From positions 1 through 64,000 of the forward strand of contig NC_064654.1 in the NCBI RefSeq assembly GCF_001723175.1: a DNA stretch of 64,000 nucleotides, given 5' to 3'. Positions 1-12,635 of this stretch are shown in pieces. A program made the translations under genes and the position numbers. The notes under the pieces were generated by a model. The model was not told the origin of the DNA, did no database searches, and worked only from the letters and a program-made list of their open reading frames with translations. Positions within the stretch are counted from its first letter, which is position 1; the number at the start of each line of letters is the position of its first letter. The DNA is from Penicillium oxalicum. Its lineage: Eukaryota > Ascomycota > Eurotiomycetes > Eurotiales > Aspergillaceae.

Positions 1-138
1 ACCCCTAACCCCTAACCCTAACCCTAACCCTAACCCCTAAACCCCTAACCCCTAACCCCTAACCCTAACCCCTAACCCCTAACCCCTAACCCCTAACCCC
101 TAACCCCTAACCCCTAACCCCTAACCCCTAACCCCTAA
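1..138. repeat. Telomere repeat tract, C-rich strand
   Basis: Uninterrupted array of CCCTAA and CCCCTAA units (TTAGGG/TTAGGGG on the other strand), with one AAACCCC variant near position 40. This is the physical left end of the chromosome. The six-base unit dominates near positions 12-33 and the seven-base unit afterwards. The array stops abruptly at about 138 and joins transposon sequence with no subtelomeric spacer. Confidence 0.97.
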
Positions 139-2369
139 GTCTTACTAATATACTCGCGTTATTTTAATAGTTTATCTTCTATATTCTATAAGAATACCTC
201 GATAAGTTCGTAATTATATATCTTAATAATATCCTCGTATTCTCTAAAACTAAGAAAGAATATATTAAGTATAATAGGAAAGTACTATAATAACTTAGGA
301 AAGTAAAGATAACGCTTAAACTTAAGTAATACGAGTTTTATATCTAATAGATAAGTTTCCTCGGATATACTATTAGCCCTAATAGACTAGGGATAGAATA
401 AGATAAAGTTAAGAGTATACTTAAATAGCTAATACTAATATATATTAAGGATATATAGAGTTTCCTTAGACTTATAAATTACTATCGAAAATTAATACTA
501 TAGTACTTAAAGTATATAATAGGACTATACTAATTTACTAAAAAGGGGATACTATTCTAGTAGGACGAAGAAGTTGAAAAATTATTTACTATACTTAAGG
601 GAATATATAATAAAAAGGTAGAAGAAGTAATCCTAGCTATATTTAACTACGATATACTAATTATTATAGAAACTAACGTATCTAATTTCGCGCTTAGAGT
701 ATAGCTTATATAACTAGGATAAGATAGTAAGCTTAGACCTATCGCTTTCTAGTCTTATAAGATAATACCCGCGGAAATTAACTACGATATATATAATAAG
801 GAACTACTAGCTATAGTATTAGTATTTTAGACGTAGAGAGCCTACTTAGAAGAGGCTAAGTATATAGTAATCGTTCGGATAGATTACTATAATCTTACGT
901 ACTTTACGACTACGAAGAAACTTATAAGGCGATAAGCTAGATAGGCAGAGACTTTAGCCTAATATAATTTTAAGATTATATACTATAAAGGAACCGAAAA
1001 TATAGTCGCGGACGCGCTTAGTTAATAACCTAACTATAAACTAGTTATTAAGGAGGTAGTACTAGTAAGCTTAGTAAAAGATAACGAAGGAAATATCGTC
1101 TATAATTACTAGACGCTCGTAGCGACTAGCGAGGTCTAGAATAACGAATAGATTGAAAGGATTCGAGACGGTATACAGACCGACGAATTACTATAAAAGA
1201 TTCTAGGTAATAATATAGCCCTAATAAATAATAGCTTAGTCTATATTTATAGACTAGTATATATTCCTAGAAACCTCTAAATATAGATTATATAGCTATA
1301 TTACGATAAACTAATAAAGGGATACCCTAGTATTAAAAAAACTATCGAAAAGATTACGCGGAATTACTATATTCTAGTACTATATAGAAAAGTCCGGAAG
1401 TATATTTAGTAATATAACTTGTATTAACGAAATAAGACGTTACGATACGTACTATACAGAGAGATAGAATTAGCCGAAGTACTATAATAACTATAGGAAT
1501 AGATTATAATAGACTTTATAATAAAGTTACCTATCTTAGAAGGAAATAATATAATAATAGTAGTCGTCGATCGACTAACTAAGTATATATATAATACCGA
1601 TAACAGAAACTATCGATATACGATAGATAGCTAACCTACTACTTAAATATATATTTACTAACTATAGAATACCGAGTAAGATTATCTTAGATAGAGATAA
1701 ACTATTTATATCGAATATATAGTAGTTATTAGCGGATTAACTCGGTATTAAGTATAGACTCTCTATCGCGTACTACCCGTAAACTAACGGATAAACCGAA
1801 AGAGTTAACTAAACTCTAGAATAATACCTATAATACTATATTAATTACTAATAGGATAATTAGGTAGGATTATTACTAATAGCGTAGTTAGCGTATAATA
1901 ACGCTATATACACTACTACTAGAGAAATACTATTCTTCGCTAACTATAGGTTTAATCCTACTATTATTAGGAAAACTATCGGAAAATAGCTACTTATAGA
2001 ATCGTTAAGACTACTAGCGACTAGGCTTAAGTAACTATATTTATAACTAATAAGGGATATCGAGTTTCTTAATCTATATATAAAAAACTACTACGATTAG
2101 TCGCGCTAGGAGGCGCTAGACTTTCGAAAGAGGGAGAAAGTTTATCTCTTATAACGTAATATTCGTACTATATAACCTAGCGTAAAGCTCGACTACCTTA
2201 AATTAGGACTATTTAAAATCGAAGCAAAAATAGGACTGCTTAATTACCGATTAAAGCTACCTAATAGTATATAATATATCTATACTATATTTTATATCTT
2301 ATTATTAGAAAAAGTACCTAAGAACGCTAAAATCGCTACTAACGTAGAAATTAGAGGAGAAACTAAAGA

Positions 2370-2480
2370 TAAATATAAGGTTGAAGAAATCCTAGATACT
2401 TATAAAATTAGCGGAAAGTCTTACTACTTAGTAAAGTAGAAAGGATACGATATCTTAGAAAATATATAGGAATCTATTAA
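2370..2480 (+). pseudogene. Chromodomain remnant at the C-terminus of Gypsy integrase
   Basis: In one frame the translation reads EEILDTYKISGKSYYLVK, a stop, KGYD, then ENI, a stop, ES. This matches the chromodomain consensus in which both stops are tryptophans (VKWKGY and TWES). In chromoviruses this domain directs integration to heterochromatin, which fits its subtelomeric position. Both stops are TAG, expected from TGG by a G-to-A change. It is the best marker that the element is a chromovirus. Confidence 0.8.
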
Positions 2481-3279
2481 GAACCTAAGGGGCTATTACT
2501 AGCTAGTTTAACGGTTTTACTAATAGGAGAGGGCGACCTAGTATTTATAACTAACTAAGAGGAATCTAGGTCGGCCTAAGAAAAGGAAGGATTATTTAAT
2601 AACTAAGTTAGAGTAGGATCCTCTAATAACGCTATAAGAACTTAGCTATTAGCTATAGTAGATAAAGGAACCCTAGTTACGGTATAAGTACTCTCTATAG
2701 TATACTTATTTTATTTAGATTCGAGACGCTCTTATTCGAACCTCTCTTTTTTAAGGCGTTCGCGCTCTTTAACCTCGTAACACTCTAACTCTTCTAACTT
2801 AGTAACTTAGTAACTTTCTTAAAGTCTCGAGTAATAAAATCGCTAGTATATTTTTATAATAAATATTTCTACTTTCGGAGCTAAAGGAGCTTAGCTAGGA
2901 TAGCCTCCTTCTTCTCCTTAATTTAATTTTAAGACTTAATTAAACGACGCTACTCCGTATTAGTAAATAAAGGAGATAGTATTATATACTTTATACTAAT
3001 ACTAGCGTATATATAGTTACTATAGCGATTAGAATAATCGGCGCGAATATATACTTATTTTAAGCGAATATAATATTTATAAGGAATTATAGATTAAAAA
3101 CCTTTATCTTTAATACGACGAGTTAAAGTATTCTTACGAATAGAAGCCTTAGAAGATATAGTTAGCAGAATAGGCTATAAGAAAAGAAATAGGGAGAAAA
3201 TAGAAAAATAGTAAATAAATCTAAGAGGATACTATTATTTAAATCCTTTAAGAATAAAGGATAGGGAAGAAAGAGATAA

Positions 3280-4016
3280 TATTACAGATCTTAAAGAAGC
3301 GCGAGGGCTATAGTTATTTAAGTAATAACTAAGGACTAATTATTCTACGGATACTAGGGAATAGCGTTATTATATACGTTTTAGTATATTTAGGCGTACC
3401 CTAAGAGACCTAAGGAGGAGATATCTAGGGTAGGTACTAGAAGTAGCCTATAGCTAACTAATATAAACGATATCCTCCTACTCTATAAGACGGTTAGCGC
3501 GACGTAGGAAACGGCCGCTATTTTACTAGTACCGGAATTATACCCTAAGTACGAGTAAATAGTAACTTATTACGTGACTATATCCTATTAGTAATAGGAT
3601 AGACTTATCGGTGATAAGTCCTAGCGTATTAGTAATAAGTCTCGACTTATTAGTGATAGGAAGGACTAGATATATAAGGACACTCTTTTTAGTATTATAT
3701 ATTTAGTTCTTCGCGATTAATTATATATTATTACTTGGTTCTACCTTAAAGCACTTTATACTCTACGGTTTATCTCTAAGATAATTCTAACCTATAGGTA
3801 GGGGATTTACTTAGTAGTAATACTTAGTAATTAACCTACTTAGCGCGCACCTCTAGTACGTCTTGTAAGACACTTAACAGGATCTAACCCGTAGTAAGGC
3901 TTTGCGAAGCAATAGTACGATTAAGAGACTAGGTCTTAGGATTAGAAGTTAAAATAGTAGGTAAGTATCGGCCTAGGACGTTCTAACTTATAGTAACTAG
4001 TCGGCACCGCGTAATA
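3280..4016 (+). repeat. RIP-mutated 3' LTR, 737 bp
   Basis: Aligns end to end with the solo LTR at 24999-25735. Both copies are exactly 737 bp. The compared stretches differ only by C-to-T and G-to-A transitions, for example start TGTTACGGACCTC in the younger copy against TATTACAGATCTT here. Termini are TG..CA in the intact copy. It closes the decayed chromovirus that begins at the telomere. Confidence 0.88.
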
Positions 4017-4296
4017 TATAGGAATATATTATCTTCCTATAGAGAAATCTTTACGCTCGCTATAATCCTCGATCTATAGAAGAAACTTCGCTTTTTTAAA
4101 GGAAGAGATTAGAAGATAAGGCCTAGTAAAGAAAAATGGATAGATATCTATTATAGGATTCTTATTAAAGTATTTAATAAGTACTAGTAGGATTTATAAT
4201 ATAATATTACTAATAAGCCTATCTTATAGATAGAGTACTATAATAACCTAGATTTATTACTAATAGACTTAGATTTTAGGAGCGCTTCTATAAAAA
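4017..4296. mobile_element. AT-rich RIP-degraded repeat DNA, left half
   Basis: AT-rich, almost free of TpG/CpA and full of stops in all frames. The 7.4-kb retrotransposon at 4297-11709 interrupts it, and the same texture resumes at 11710. I cannot identify the original element. Confidence 0.5.
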
Positions 4297-4448
4297 TGAG
4301 ATCCCGGAAGGGTGGTCACGTGAGTCATGACTCACGTGAGTACCCCCGTTCGGCCCCGTATAGCCCCGTGACTGTCCTTACAGACCCGATATTTAAGAGA
4401 TACTATAGATATACTCCAAAAATCAACCTTTCTTTACTCTTCGAATCA
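4297..4448 (+). repeat. 5' LTR of the 7.4-kb Gypsy element
   Basis: 152 bp, starting TGAGATCCCGG and ending CGAATCA. It carries a perfect 24-bp palindrome at 4316-4339, made of two TCACGTGA-type ends around GAGTCATGACTC. The 3' LTR differs from it at about one site in the stretches compared. A primer-binding-like TGGTAGTAAACCC follows at about 4453. Confidence 0.92.
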
Positions 4449-6199
4449 TATCTGGTAGTAAACCCTTAAAAGGAGGCGCCTTCTACGGCCCTCCCCGGAG
4501 GGGGGACCCCTTCCGAAAGGAAGCGCGAAGCCCTATATACTTCTCCCTTCCTCCCTGATCCTTACAAAAACAAGTACTCGTGGAGAAGGAAGGTAACCCT
4601 TATCTAAAGGACTCACGAACGAAGATAATAAGGGACCGGCTTAGGGGGGACCTCGTGAACCCTCGAAAAACGGTCCTGGGGGAGGAGGGCGTTTACCCCT
4701 GATATAGCCCTTACGGCCCCGCCTCTCCTCCTACGTTACCGATCCGCTATAATACCCGAGGACCTCGGTTACTAGCAGACTCTTACTACCTTCTTAGAAG
4801 AGCCCGGACACCCCTATACGGCTCCTTACGGACCCTTATACCTAGGAATAAACTATAAGAAAGGGGAAACCCCTATAGATATAAGAGGCTACTATTCACG
4901 ATACTCCCTATATTCTCCTTAATCCTTCCTATTTCTAATAGACACTACTTCGACTCACGGACCTGCCTCCGCAGACCCTCTCCCGCGAGAGGAACGCCTA
5001 AATACTCCTGAAACTGACTAGGCCCTCTCCTTCTTATCTCCGATCGTGGCTAAAGCCTACCGAACGTAGCTTCGAAACTATATCCCGGACGACTACGCTA
5101 AGGCCGTACAGGATATTAAGACTACCGCCTTTAGTGTCTACCTATAATAGAACGGTACCTAGGCGTAGTCGAATACCTCCTCTTCCTCCCGGGCGGCGCC
5201 CGCTACTACCCCGGAGGAGACCGACTAAACTAGCTCTTCTCCGTCTCCGGTAGTTAGCTTAAATCTCCTAGAGATCCGTAAGGTCTTAATAAAAAAGGTG
5301 CCTAGTATCCGTCCCTACTCGGGAACGATCGCCTAAGACGCTACTCGCGTGCACCTGCGCAATTACGAAAGGTTCTTCTATAAGGTCTCGTACCTCGTAG
5401 GCGCAGGAATTCCGGATACCGACAAAATTATCTACGCCTAAGGGTCCCTAACCGGGCGAGCTAAGAAGGCATAGAATACCTATCGCTAACAGATCGTTAA
5501 CTAGTACGCGGAACCGATTAAGACCTAGGAAGGTTATCGCGCCTGGATCCTTCGGGAATTTTCCGAATACCTTAGCCCTGAAAAGCGCTAGGATCGCTTC
5601 GCTAATATATGTCAAGGATCCTTACTTTCGCTAAATACGCTATAAATCTGTAGTAAGTAGCTATTAATACTAAGGTGCCCCTTCTAGAAGAAGTTGTTAT
5701 CTAATACCTCCGAAAGGGTGCGAAAGCTACCCTCTAGAAGAAGTAGGCTAAGGATCGCGAATACCCGACTACTCTCCGAGCCGTGATCGACCGCTTTATC
5801 TAGTATAAGAGGGGAGAAATGATCTCCGGTTAGATCGGAAACTACTCCCCCTCTAAGGCCAGAGACGCTAATAGCGATTTCCGGATGAACGCTATAGCCG
5901 GCGGTCGCGATAGCTCGAGCACGGCCCCGCGAGGGAAGGTACGTAGACGGGCCCCTATAAAATGCTATATATAGGAAGCTAGGTTATATCAAGAGAGACT
6001 GCCCTAAGGGAGTCCCTTTATAGCAAAAAAATATAAGCGGCTAGACGAATTAGAGGCCTTCGCTAGCCGGCTCCGAGCCGCCTCTTGCGTGCCCCTGCTT
6101 CTAGGACCTAACCCCCTCGAACCTAACGCACACGAAGCCTCCCTGCTCGCTATCTAAGCGGGTCTCCTACTCTATTAGGCCCGAGTTAGCCCTCGGGAA

Positions 6200-6255
6200 G
6201 TACTAATACGCGCCCTCTTAGACTCCGGTTCCTCCTATACGTTTATCTCCTCTCG
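6200..6255 (+). pseudogene. Aspartic protease active-site remnant of Gypsy pol
   Basis: Translates to ALLDSGSSYTFISS, the retropepsin DSG motif with its hydrophobic flanks. It lies between the gag zinc-knuckle remnant and the reverse transcriptase, as expected for a Ty3/Gypsy polyprotein. The surrounding frame carries TAG codons, so it is a relic. Confidence 0.75.
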
Positions 6256-6899
6256 AGCTATAACATCACTAAGAGGATCCGTTCGCCTAAAGAAGCCTCC
6301 GGACGCCCTCTAGGTAAGGCTACCCGATAGGCGGTCCCTACACACAGAAGGACGCGCTCGCGTCCTGCTAAAAATAGGGATATAGACTGGAAGCGTGAAG
6401 GCCTAGATCCTAGATATACCCGATCTTAAGATCGTCCTTAGTTAGGACTTTCTGAAGTAACAGAACCCGACTATTAATTAGGTTAGCTCTTGGCTAACAT
6501 CCGTGATTACTGGCGAATATACCTTATCGAACCTTACGAGGCTCGACCTGATCACGAACTCGAAGAAGCGGGTATCTTCCTAATATCGTCTAAATAGATA
6601 CGTAAGCAAATACGCAAGAAAGACGAGGGCACCCTTATAATCTCTATTAGGGCTCCTCGAGATAACTCCCCTCCTCTAGAGGCTCCTATCTCACACCTAG
6701 ACCCCCGGATCCGGACCCTTATAGAGAAATATAGGAAGATTATCCGCGACGAACTCCCTAATATCTTGCCTCCGGAAAGGGAGATCTAGCATAATATTAA
6801 TACTAGCGACGCGAAGCCCGTGAATATCTATACCTATTCTCTCTCTAAAGAGAAACTAGACGAATAGATACGCTAAGTCGATCTCCTCTTGAAGAAGGG

Positions 6900-8950
6900 A
6901 CTAATCCGCCCTTTAGCTAGCCTCTAGGGTTTCTAGTCCTGTTCGCCCCTAAGTCTAATAGCAAGTAGAGGATATGTATCGATTACCGTGCCCTGAACAA
7001 CCTAACTAAGAAGAACGGGTATCCGTTACCCCGGATCTAAGACCTTCTCGACTAAATCGGGAGCGTATAGGTCCTAACGAAGATCGACCTCGCGTCTAGA
7101 TTCTAGCAAGTGCGCCTAACCGACCGCGTAGTGCCTAAAACTACCTTTAACACTATCTAGGGAAAATATAAGTGGCTTGCGATGCCCTTTGGTCTTTGTA
7201 ACGCCCCCGCAACCTTCTAGACGGTTATAAATAAGGCCCTTTAGCCCTACCTTAGTAAGTTCGTGGTCGTGTACCTCGACGATATCCTTATCTTCTCGGA
7301 TAGTATAGAAGAGTATTACGAGCACCTTAAAAAGGTACTCGAGATCCTCGAGAGGGAACGACTGATCGTCTAACTAGGGAAGTACGAGATTACAACTAAC
7401 GAACTAGAATTCTGCGGATATATCGTCGGGAACGGGAGCGTACGGCTAATACTAGCTAAGATTGATATTATCCGCACGTGGCCACAACCTTAGAACGTGC
7501 ACGAGCTACGATAGTTCCTCGGCCTCGCGATATACTATCGGCGGTTTATCTACGGGTTCGCGGAGATATACGTGCCCCTGCACGAACTCCTAAAAGAATC
7601 GGACGCTAAGCTCCGGAAGCTTAAGTTCCGCCCTATCCGGTAGAATATGGCTTATAAGGCTACCTTCCGAAAGCTAAAGAAGAAGTTATCGGAAGCCCCC
7701 GTTCTCTTATAACCGGATCTTACGTAGCTATTTACTATCGAGACCGATACTTCTAAATAGGCGATTAGCCTGGTCCTACTCTAGAAGGAACTAGAAGAGG
7801 CACTCTACCCTATGTATACGACGGGCGGAAGCTTATAGGCGCCGAGCTTAACTACCTGGTACACGAGAAGGAGTTGCTAGCTATTAAAGAGGCCCTGCGG
7901 CTTTGGAACAAATATATTAATAACGGAACCTAAACGGAAATCGTGACGGACCACGCTAGCCTATAGTACCTACAGACGACCGTTACCTATAGTAAGCGCC
8001 TCGCCCGCTAGGTTAGCGAATTTCAGGAGTATAATCTCAAGATCCGATACCGTCCGGGCACTAAAGCTGTCGTGCCCGACGCCTTAAGCCGACGACCGGA
8101 TTTTATTAAAAGGTCACCTACTAATATTACACGAGATCGACCTATATAGAAGGCCGCCCTAACGGCCGTAAACGTAACTATTCAAAAGGTAGCCGAGGAT
8201 AAATAGTTAGCCGCGACCGTTAACTTCTTAGATACGGGAGTGCTTCCTAATAATAAGCTCCTGTCTAAGGTAGTAACTCGATACTCGGATTACCTCTCTA
8301 TATAAGACCGGGAAGACGCTAACGACCGCTAACTAACCTTTACGTATAAAGATAGCCTAAAAGTACCCTACCTAGAACCGGTGTTCAGGGGTGATCTAGT
8401 TAATAAGATACACTTATAATACGGATATCTAGGATAGCCGGGCCTAAACGGTGTCCTGAGACCGAGAGCTTAGTAGCCCTAGATAAGAGCGGATATAGAG
8501 ACCGCGGCACGTGAGTGCCCTTAGTGCTAGGTTTCTTAGGGATCAAAGAAGGCCCTAGAACGGGAAACGGCCTACTACCTAGTAACTAAAGGGATTAGGC
8601 CTTTCTAGAGATAGGGGATCGACCTTATCGGACGACTACCGACAATACCGAACGGCAATAGATAGATTATTATAGCAATCGACTACGCGACCGGATGGCC
8701 GATAGCTAAGACCGTCCCGGAAGCTACGGAAGAAGCGCTTAGGACCTTCCTCTACGAGGAAATCTTTATAAATTACAGAGCGCTACTCGAGATCCTCTCG
8801 ATAATAGTTCAAACCTCCTTTCGGGTACGGTAGCTACTACCTAAACCTGCTAAAAACTCGGTACCGGCTAACTACCCCCTACTACCCCGTACGAATAGGA
8901 AAGTGGAAAATCTTAACGATCTACTTAGCCGTATATTAATAAAGTACCTT
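6900..8950 (+). pseudogene. Gypsy reverse transcriptase, RNase H and integrase remnant
   Basis: The RT shows a CIDYRALN motif near 6970, then VVVYLDDIL near 7265-7290, then EEYYEHLKKVLEIL. RNase H follows near 7730-8090 and integrase (GIDLIGRLPTIPNG, then IIAIDYATGWP) near 8610-8700. The enzyme would copy element RNA and integrate the cDNA. Internal TAG codons at tryptophan positions inactivate it. The catalytic YLDD is still intact, unlike in the element next to the telomere. Confidence 0.85.
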
Positions 8951-11557
8951 ATAGGAAAGCTAACGAAGGCGTAGGACCTATATCTAGCGTAGGCGACCCT
9001 AGCTATACGGGTCCGGGAATACGCGGTAACTGGGTATAGCCTATTCTTTCTGGTTTACGGGGTCTACCCCCGCTTACTAGGTAACGACCTAACAAAAGAA
9101 TCCTTAGCATTCGCAGGACGGACTAAAGAGCTCTAGGACGTAAGACGCCCGTACTAAAGCGAATAAACTGCTACTATCCCGAGCGATCCGGACTAACAGG
9201 ATTAGGGATAGCTAGGTAACAAAGACAAGCTTCGAAAAGGGAGATTAGGTCCTCGTTCGGAACGAATTAGTACAGAAATTCGAGCAAGTAGTTTAGACCT
9301 TTCAAAGTCCTTACGGCACACCTACTTAGTATATATACTAGAAGAACCGAACGGACGGGTCCTAAAGAACCTAATTAATAGTTCGCGGCTAGTTAGAGCT
9401 AACGTAAAGGACCCGGGAGCCCTATAGATATCATAGGCGGCACAAGCAGTACTCCGGAGACAGGGGATCCGACTAAGATAACCCCGAGAGCTGCTAAAAA
9501 TCATCGAACAGGATAATACTCCCCCTACGTATAGGGACTTATCTACCTTTACGAAGGAAGAATAGAATCAATTCCTAACGGACCGGGCTAATAGTGCACG
9601 CCCGAGCAAAGTAGGAGAGGAGAACGTTATAACAGAAGCCCTCGATCGGAGCCGCAAACGCATCGACAGGGAAAACAGAAAGACCAAGAAACGCGCGACA
9701 GACTAGGAGGAGCTCTAAGCACCTATATCTAGGGACGAGCTCTAGGACACGGACTCGTTAGGATCTAGTAGACTACTACAGGAGACGTTCGGAATAGCCG
9801 GGACGCCGACAAGACGAACGGGATTTATTTAACGGACCTCTCGCTATCGTAGTCCCTACGAGGTACTAATACTAATACAAAGTATATCGAATTTAACTAC
9901 CTATACTAACGCCGAAAGCACACGAAAAGGAGATTACTTCCCTAAACGCTTCTTAATAGAGACGAACGGGTTATCGTCGCTATTACTATTATTATCGTTA
10001 TATCGTATCGTATCCTCGAGCTCAATCTGCCTATTCTCGACTAGATACGCCTCTAGGATCTCGAGATCGCTCTCTAAAGCCGCGATATCTCCGGAATCGC
10101 CTTATAGGCCTCTAACACGACCGTAAAGTCGTTCTTATTATAAACCTAAGGATCCTTTAGGGGACTAGATAGCCACGAATTCTTAAAGAAGGTGCCGTTA
10201 TCCTTAGCCTTACCCTTGCCCTTGTCCTTCCCCTTCTTAGGCTTATTATCCTAGCCCTTCTTCTTTTTAGAGCTACCCTCGCCGCTATCGTTATTACGGG
10301 CCCGCTTCTTGCCCTTTAGATCGCGCTACTAAAGATTAGCTAAGGAGATCGGGAATAAACGAAGGGGAATATACCTTTTTATCCTTAACTAGTACGTAGG
10401 AGGGATATATCTTATTATAATATTCCTATACCTAAGGGTCGAGGAGCTTATCCCTCCGCAAGGAGCACTAGACGCGTTGCTGTTAAATTAGCAATTTCTA
10501 TAGCCTCCGGCCCCTAACAGACCCTCTCGCTTAGTCCCGAAAACGCGACAGGAATCGAACGGACTATTTAGGTTGCTATATAACTAGTATTCCTTACCGT
10601 TAGGAGCCTGTTACCGACCTATTAGGTGAAGGCTACCCGAACCTTCGTAAGGGTACCGTAATCCTTCGGGTTATCGTTCCTCTAGTCTACGTCTCGGACT
10701 CGTAAGCTATTCGTCCAGAAGTCCTTCGTATAGTTAGTCTTAAACTAACTCCCTAGAGGATTACTACGGGTATCTAAGCCCGTCTATAGCCCGTTAGTCT
10801 GCGCGGTATTCGGATCGAAGTCCTTCTTGCGCGTATACGCGAAAATCTAGGCCGGAGTGTACTTTACCGCGACGGCCCTCTTCCTTGTTACCGGAGCTAT
10901 CCGCGACTAAGCGGTCTAGACCTAACGCTCGATAGAGCTACAAGGGAAGGCTCAGGAGAAGACGACGGAACAGGAGCACGAGACTCTGAAAACTCCGATC
11001 GCTTATAAGCTAGTCCTTAGATTACTAAGGGCTCGATAGAGCGTCGGTACAGGAAGTTTAAGGACGAGAGGAGACAAAGTAGCAGGAGCGAACTTAGTAG
11101 GAGGATTAACTACTAGCTCAGAAAGAGGATAAGGAGGAACTAAAGACCTATTAGCTACTTAAAGGTCTAGTTCGGACTCGGAGTGAGCTACCCGGCCAGG
11201 AAAAAGTCTTAGAATATACGGGACAACCTGGATAGTGTCAGAAGGGATAAGGAAGAAAGATGAAGAGAAGAAGAAGCGATCGAGGGGATTCACCTGTACT
11301 TATAGCGGGGGATCCTTTGTTCCCCCGGACTGCCCTGATAGGAGCTTTTGGCGACCATTAGCCGCACACGGTGGTTGTGAGTGGCCGAAAATGATATTGC
11401 ACCTTTTCCTTTGTTAAACCCCTACTATTTTGACTTTACCGTGTATATATAAACGCACCAAGGCGGGGAACCTGCGGATATGACCGAACGGAGTAGCAGT
11501 GAGCTTAGGCTGTGTTACCCTGAAGCTCGGGGCGAGTTCAGTCTAAGTAGGGGAGGA

Positions 11558-11709
11558 TGAGATCCCGGAAGGGTGGTCACGTGAGTCATGACTCACGTGA
11601 GTACCCCCGTTCGGCCCCGTATAGCCCCGTGACTATCCTTACAGACCCGATATTTAAGAGATACTATAGATATACTCCAAAAATCAACCTTTCTTTACTC
11701 TTCGAATCA
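11558..11709 (+). repeat. 3' LTR of the 7.4-kb Gypsy element
   Basis: 152-bp near-identical copy of 4297-4448, including the perfect palindrome (11577-11600). It is preceded by a purine-rich tract (AGTAGGGGAGGA) that serves as polypurine tract. Confidence 0.92.
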
Positions 11710-12507
11710 CAAAAAAGGATATAGATAAGCTTTAGGCCTATCTTAAGAGTCTACTTTATATTCTATATATATTCCCTTCTCCTCTTAATTCTATAAAATA
11801 AGCTAATATATAATAGAGAAAAACTCTATACTAAACTAGCTACTATAATAGTAGAAAGAGCGCGAATATATTTATCTAACCCTCTTAAAAATAGCCTATA
11901 ATATTCTTATAATTCTAGTAACTAGTACTAGCGTTAAGAGGCTTTTTAACTTAGCTTGCGATATCTACTACTATTATTAGGGCTTACTAAAGCGAATAAT
12001 AATTAGTATATTAATAATCTATCGCTTATTAAAGTATCCTAAGAGAGATAAGAGTAATAGCGATATAGATCTATATACCGAAGATAATAAGGATATAGTT
12101 AACTAGGCCGAGTAGGATCTATAAGCTAAGAAGCACGAGGCTTATTTAATAAAGAATAGTTTCGGTAATATTAATAAGAATAATAAGGATAAAATAAGGA
12201 TCGTAGTCGAAGTAGTAGATAAGAGAGCAAAGCGCGGACTCTATATAGATAAGATAATTTCTAATAAGAAAGGAATAGATATTAATAGAGATAATAAACG
12301 TAATAATAGGGTTTATATTAGAATAGAGACGAAGAGTACTTAGCCTCGAATTTTAGGAAGACCTTAAAAGCGCGCAAGGATTCCGAATAACTTTATTAAA
12401 TACTAGAATTAGGGAATATAATATATTTTATTACTTTTATATATTATAAAAAACCTAAGCTTTTATAGAAAAAATCTTTACTACAGAATTTAATAATTTA
12501 TAAAGAC
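11710..12507. mobile_element. AT-rich RIP-degraded repeat DNA, right half
   Basis: Continuation of the sequence interrupted by the 7.4-kb element. TA-rich with very few TpG/CpA and no open frame of note. Element type not recognised. Confidence 0.45.
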
Positions 12508-12633
12508 TATATTAAGACTCGCGAGTCCTTAGCTCGACTCGCGAGTTAAGGACTCGCGAGTTCGAGCCAGAAGCGCGAGCCGGCTCGCGCGTCGAGTCTA
12601 AAAAGCCAGCTCGCCGCGAGTAATTACAAGGCC
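12508..12633. mobile_element. CTCGCGAG foldback element, RIP-altered copy
   Basis: Rich in the palindrome CTCGCGAG. Its right end, CGCGAGTAATTACAAGGCC followed by TA, matches the ends of the copies at 40344-40411 and 53324-53769 apart from one G-to-A change. The left end is eroded, so that boundary is approximate. It is a non-autonomous element with no coding sequence. Confidence 0.6.
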
Positions 12634-12635
12634 TA

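Larger units (their letters stand above)
139..4016 (+). mobile_element. RIP-destroyed Ty3/Gypsy chromovirus, 5' truncated by the telomere
   Basis: Reading through stop codons gives a Gypsy pol order. First comes the end of the reverse transcriptase, with YLDK-FVIIYL then NN in place of the catalytic DD near 200-240. RNase H follows (NYDIYNKELLAI near 780-815), then integrase (about 1300-2100), then a chromodomain (about 2370-2480, VK-stop-KGYD). Premature stops replace tryptophan (TGG to TAG). TpG and CpA dinucleotides are completely absent from 139 to 574, while CpG is kept, as expected for CpA-to-TpA RIP. The gag, protease and first half of RT are missing because the telomere starts there. 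The 3' LTR is 3280-4016. No coding capacity remains. Confidence 0.9.
4297..11709 (+). mobile_element. Complete but inactivated Ty3/Gypsy retrotransposon
   Basis: Two 152-bp LTRs (4297-4448 and 11558-11709) enclose a gag-pol region in the forward strand. Reading through TAG codons shows, in order: a gag region; a zinc-knuckle remnant near 5950-6010 (RKLGYIKRDCP, its His and a Cys changed to Tyr); an aspartic protease DSGSS near 6210-6250; a reverse transcriptase with intact YLDD near 7270-7284; RNase H (NYLVHEKELLAI near 7850-7890); and integrase, with the CPxC zinc finger damaged near 8515 and a recognisable core near 8610-8720. Many TGG codons are TAG, so no protein is expected. The flanks are A-rich (AAAAA on both sides), consistent with a 5-bp target duplication. 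RIP is milder than in the telomere-proximal element. Confidence 0.9.

Noticed and set aside
7116..7325. 69-codon frame on the minus strand within the 7.4-kb Gypsy element
   Set aside because: It is antisense to the reverse transcriptase YLDD region, and no independent signal supports it.
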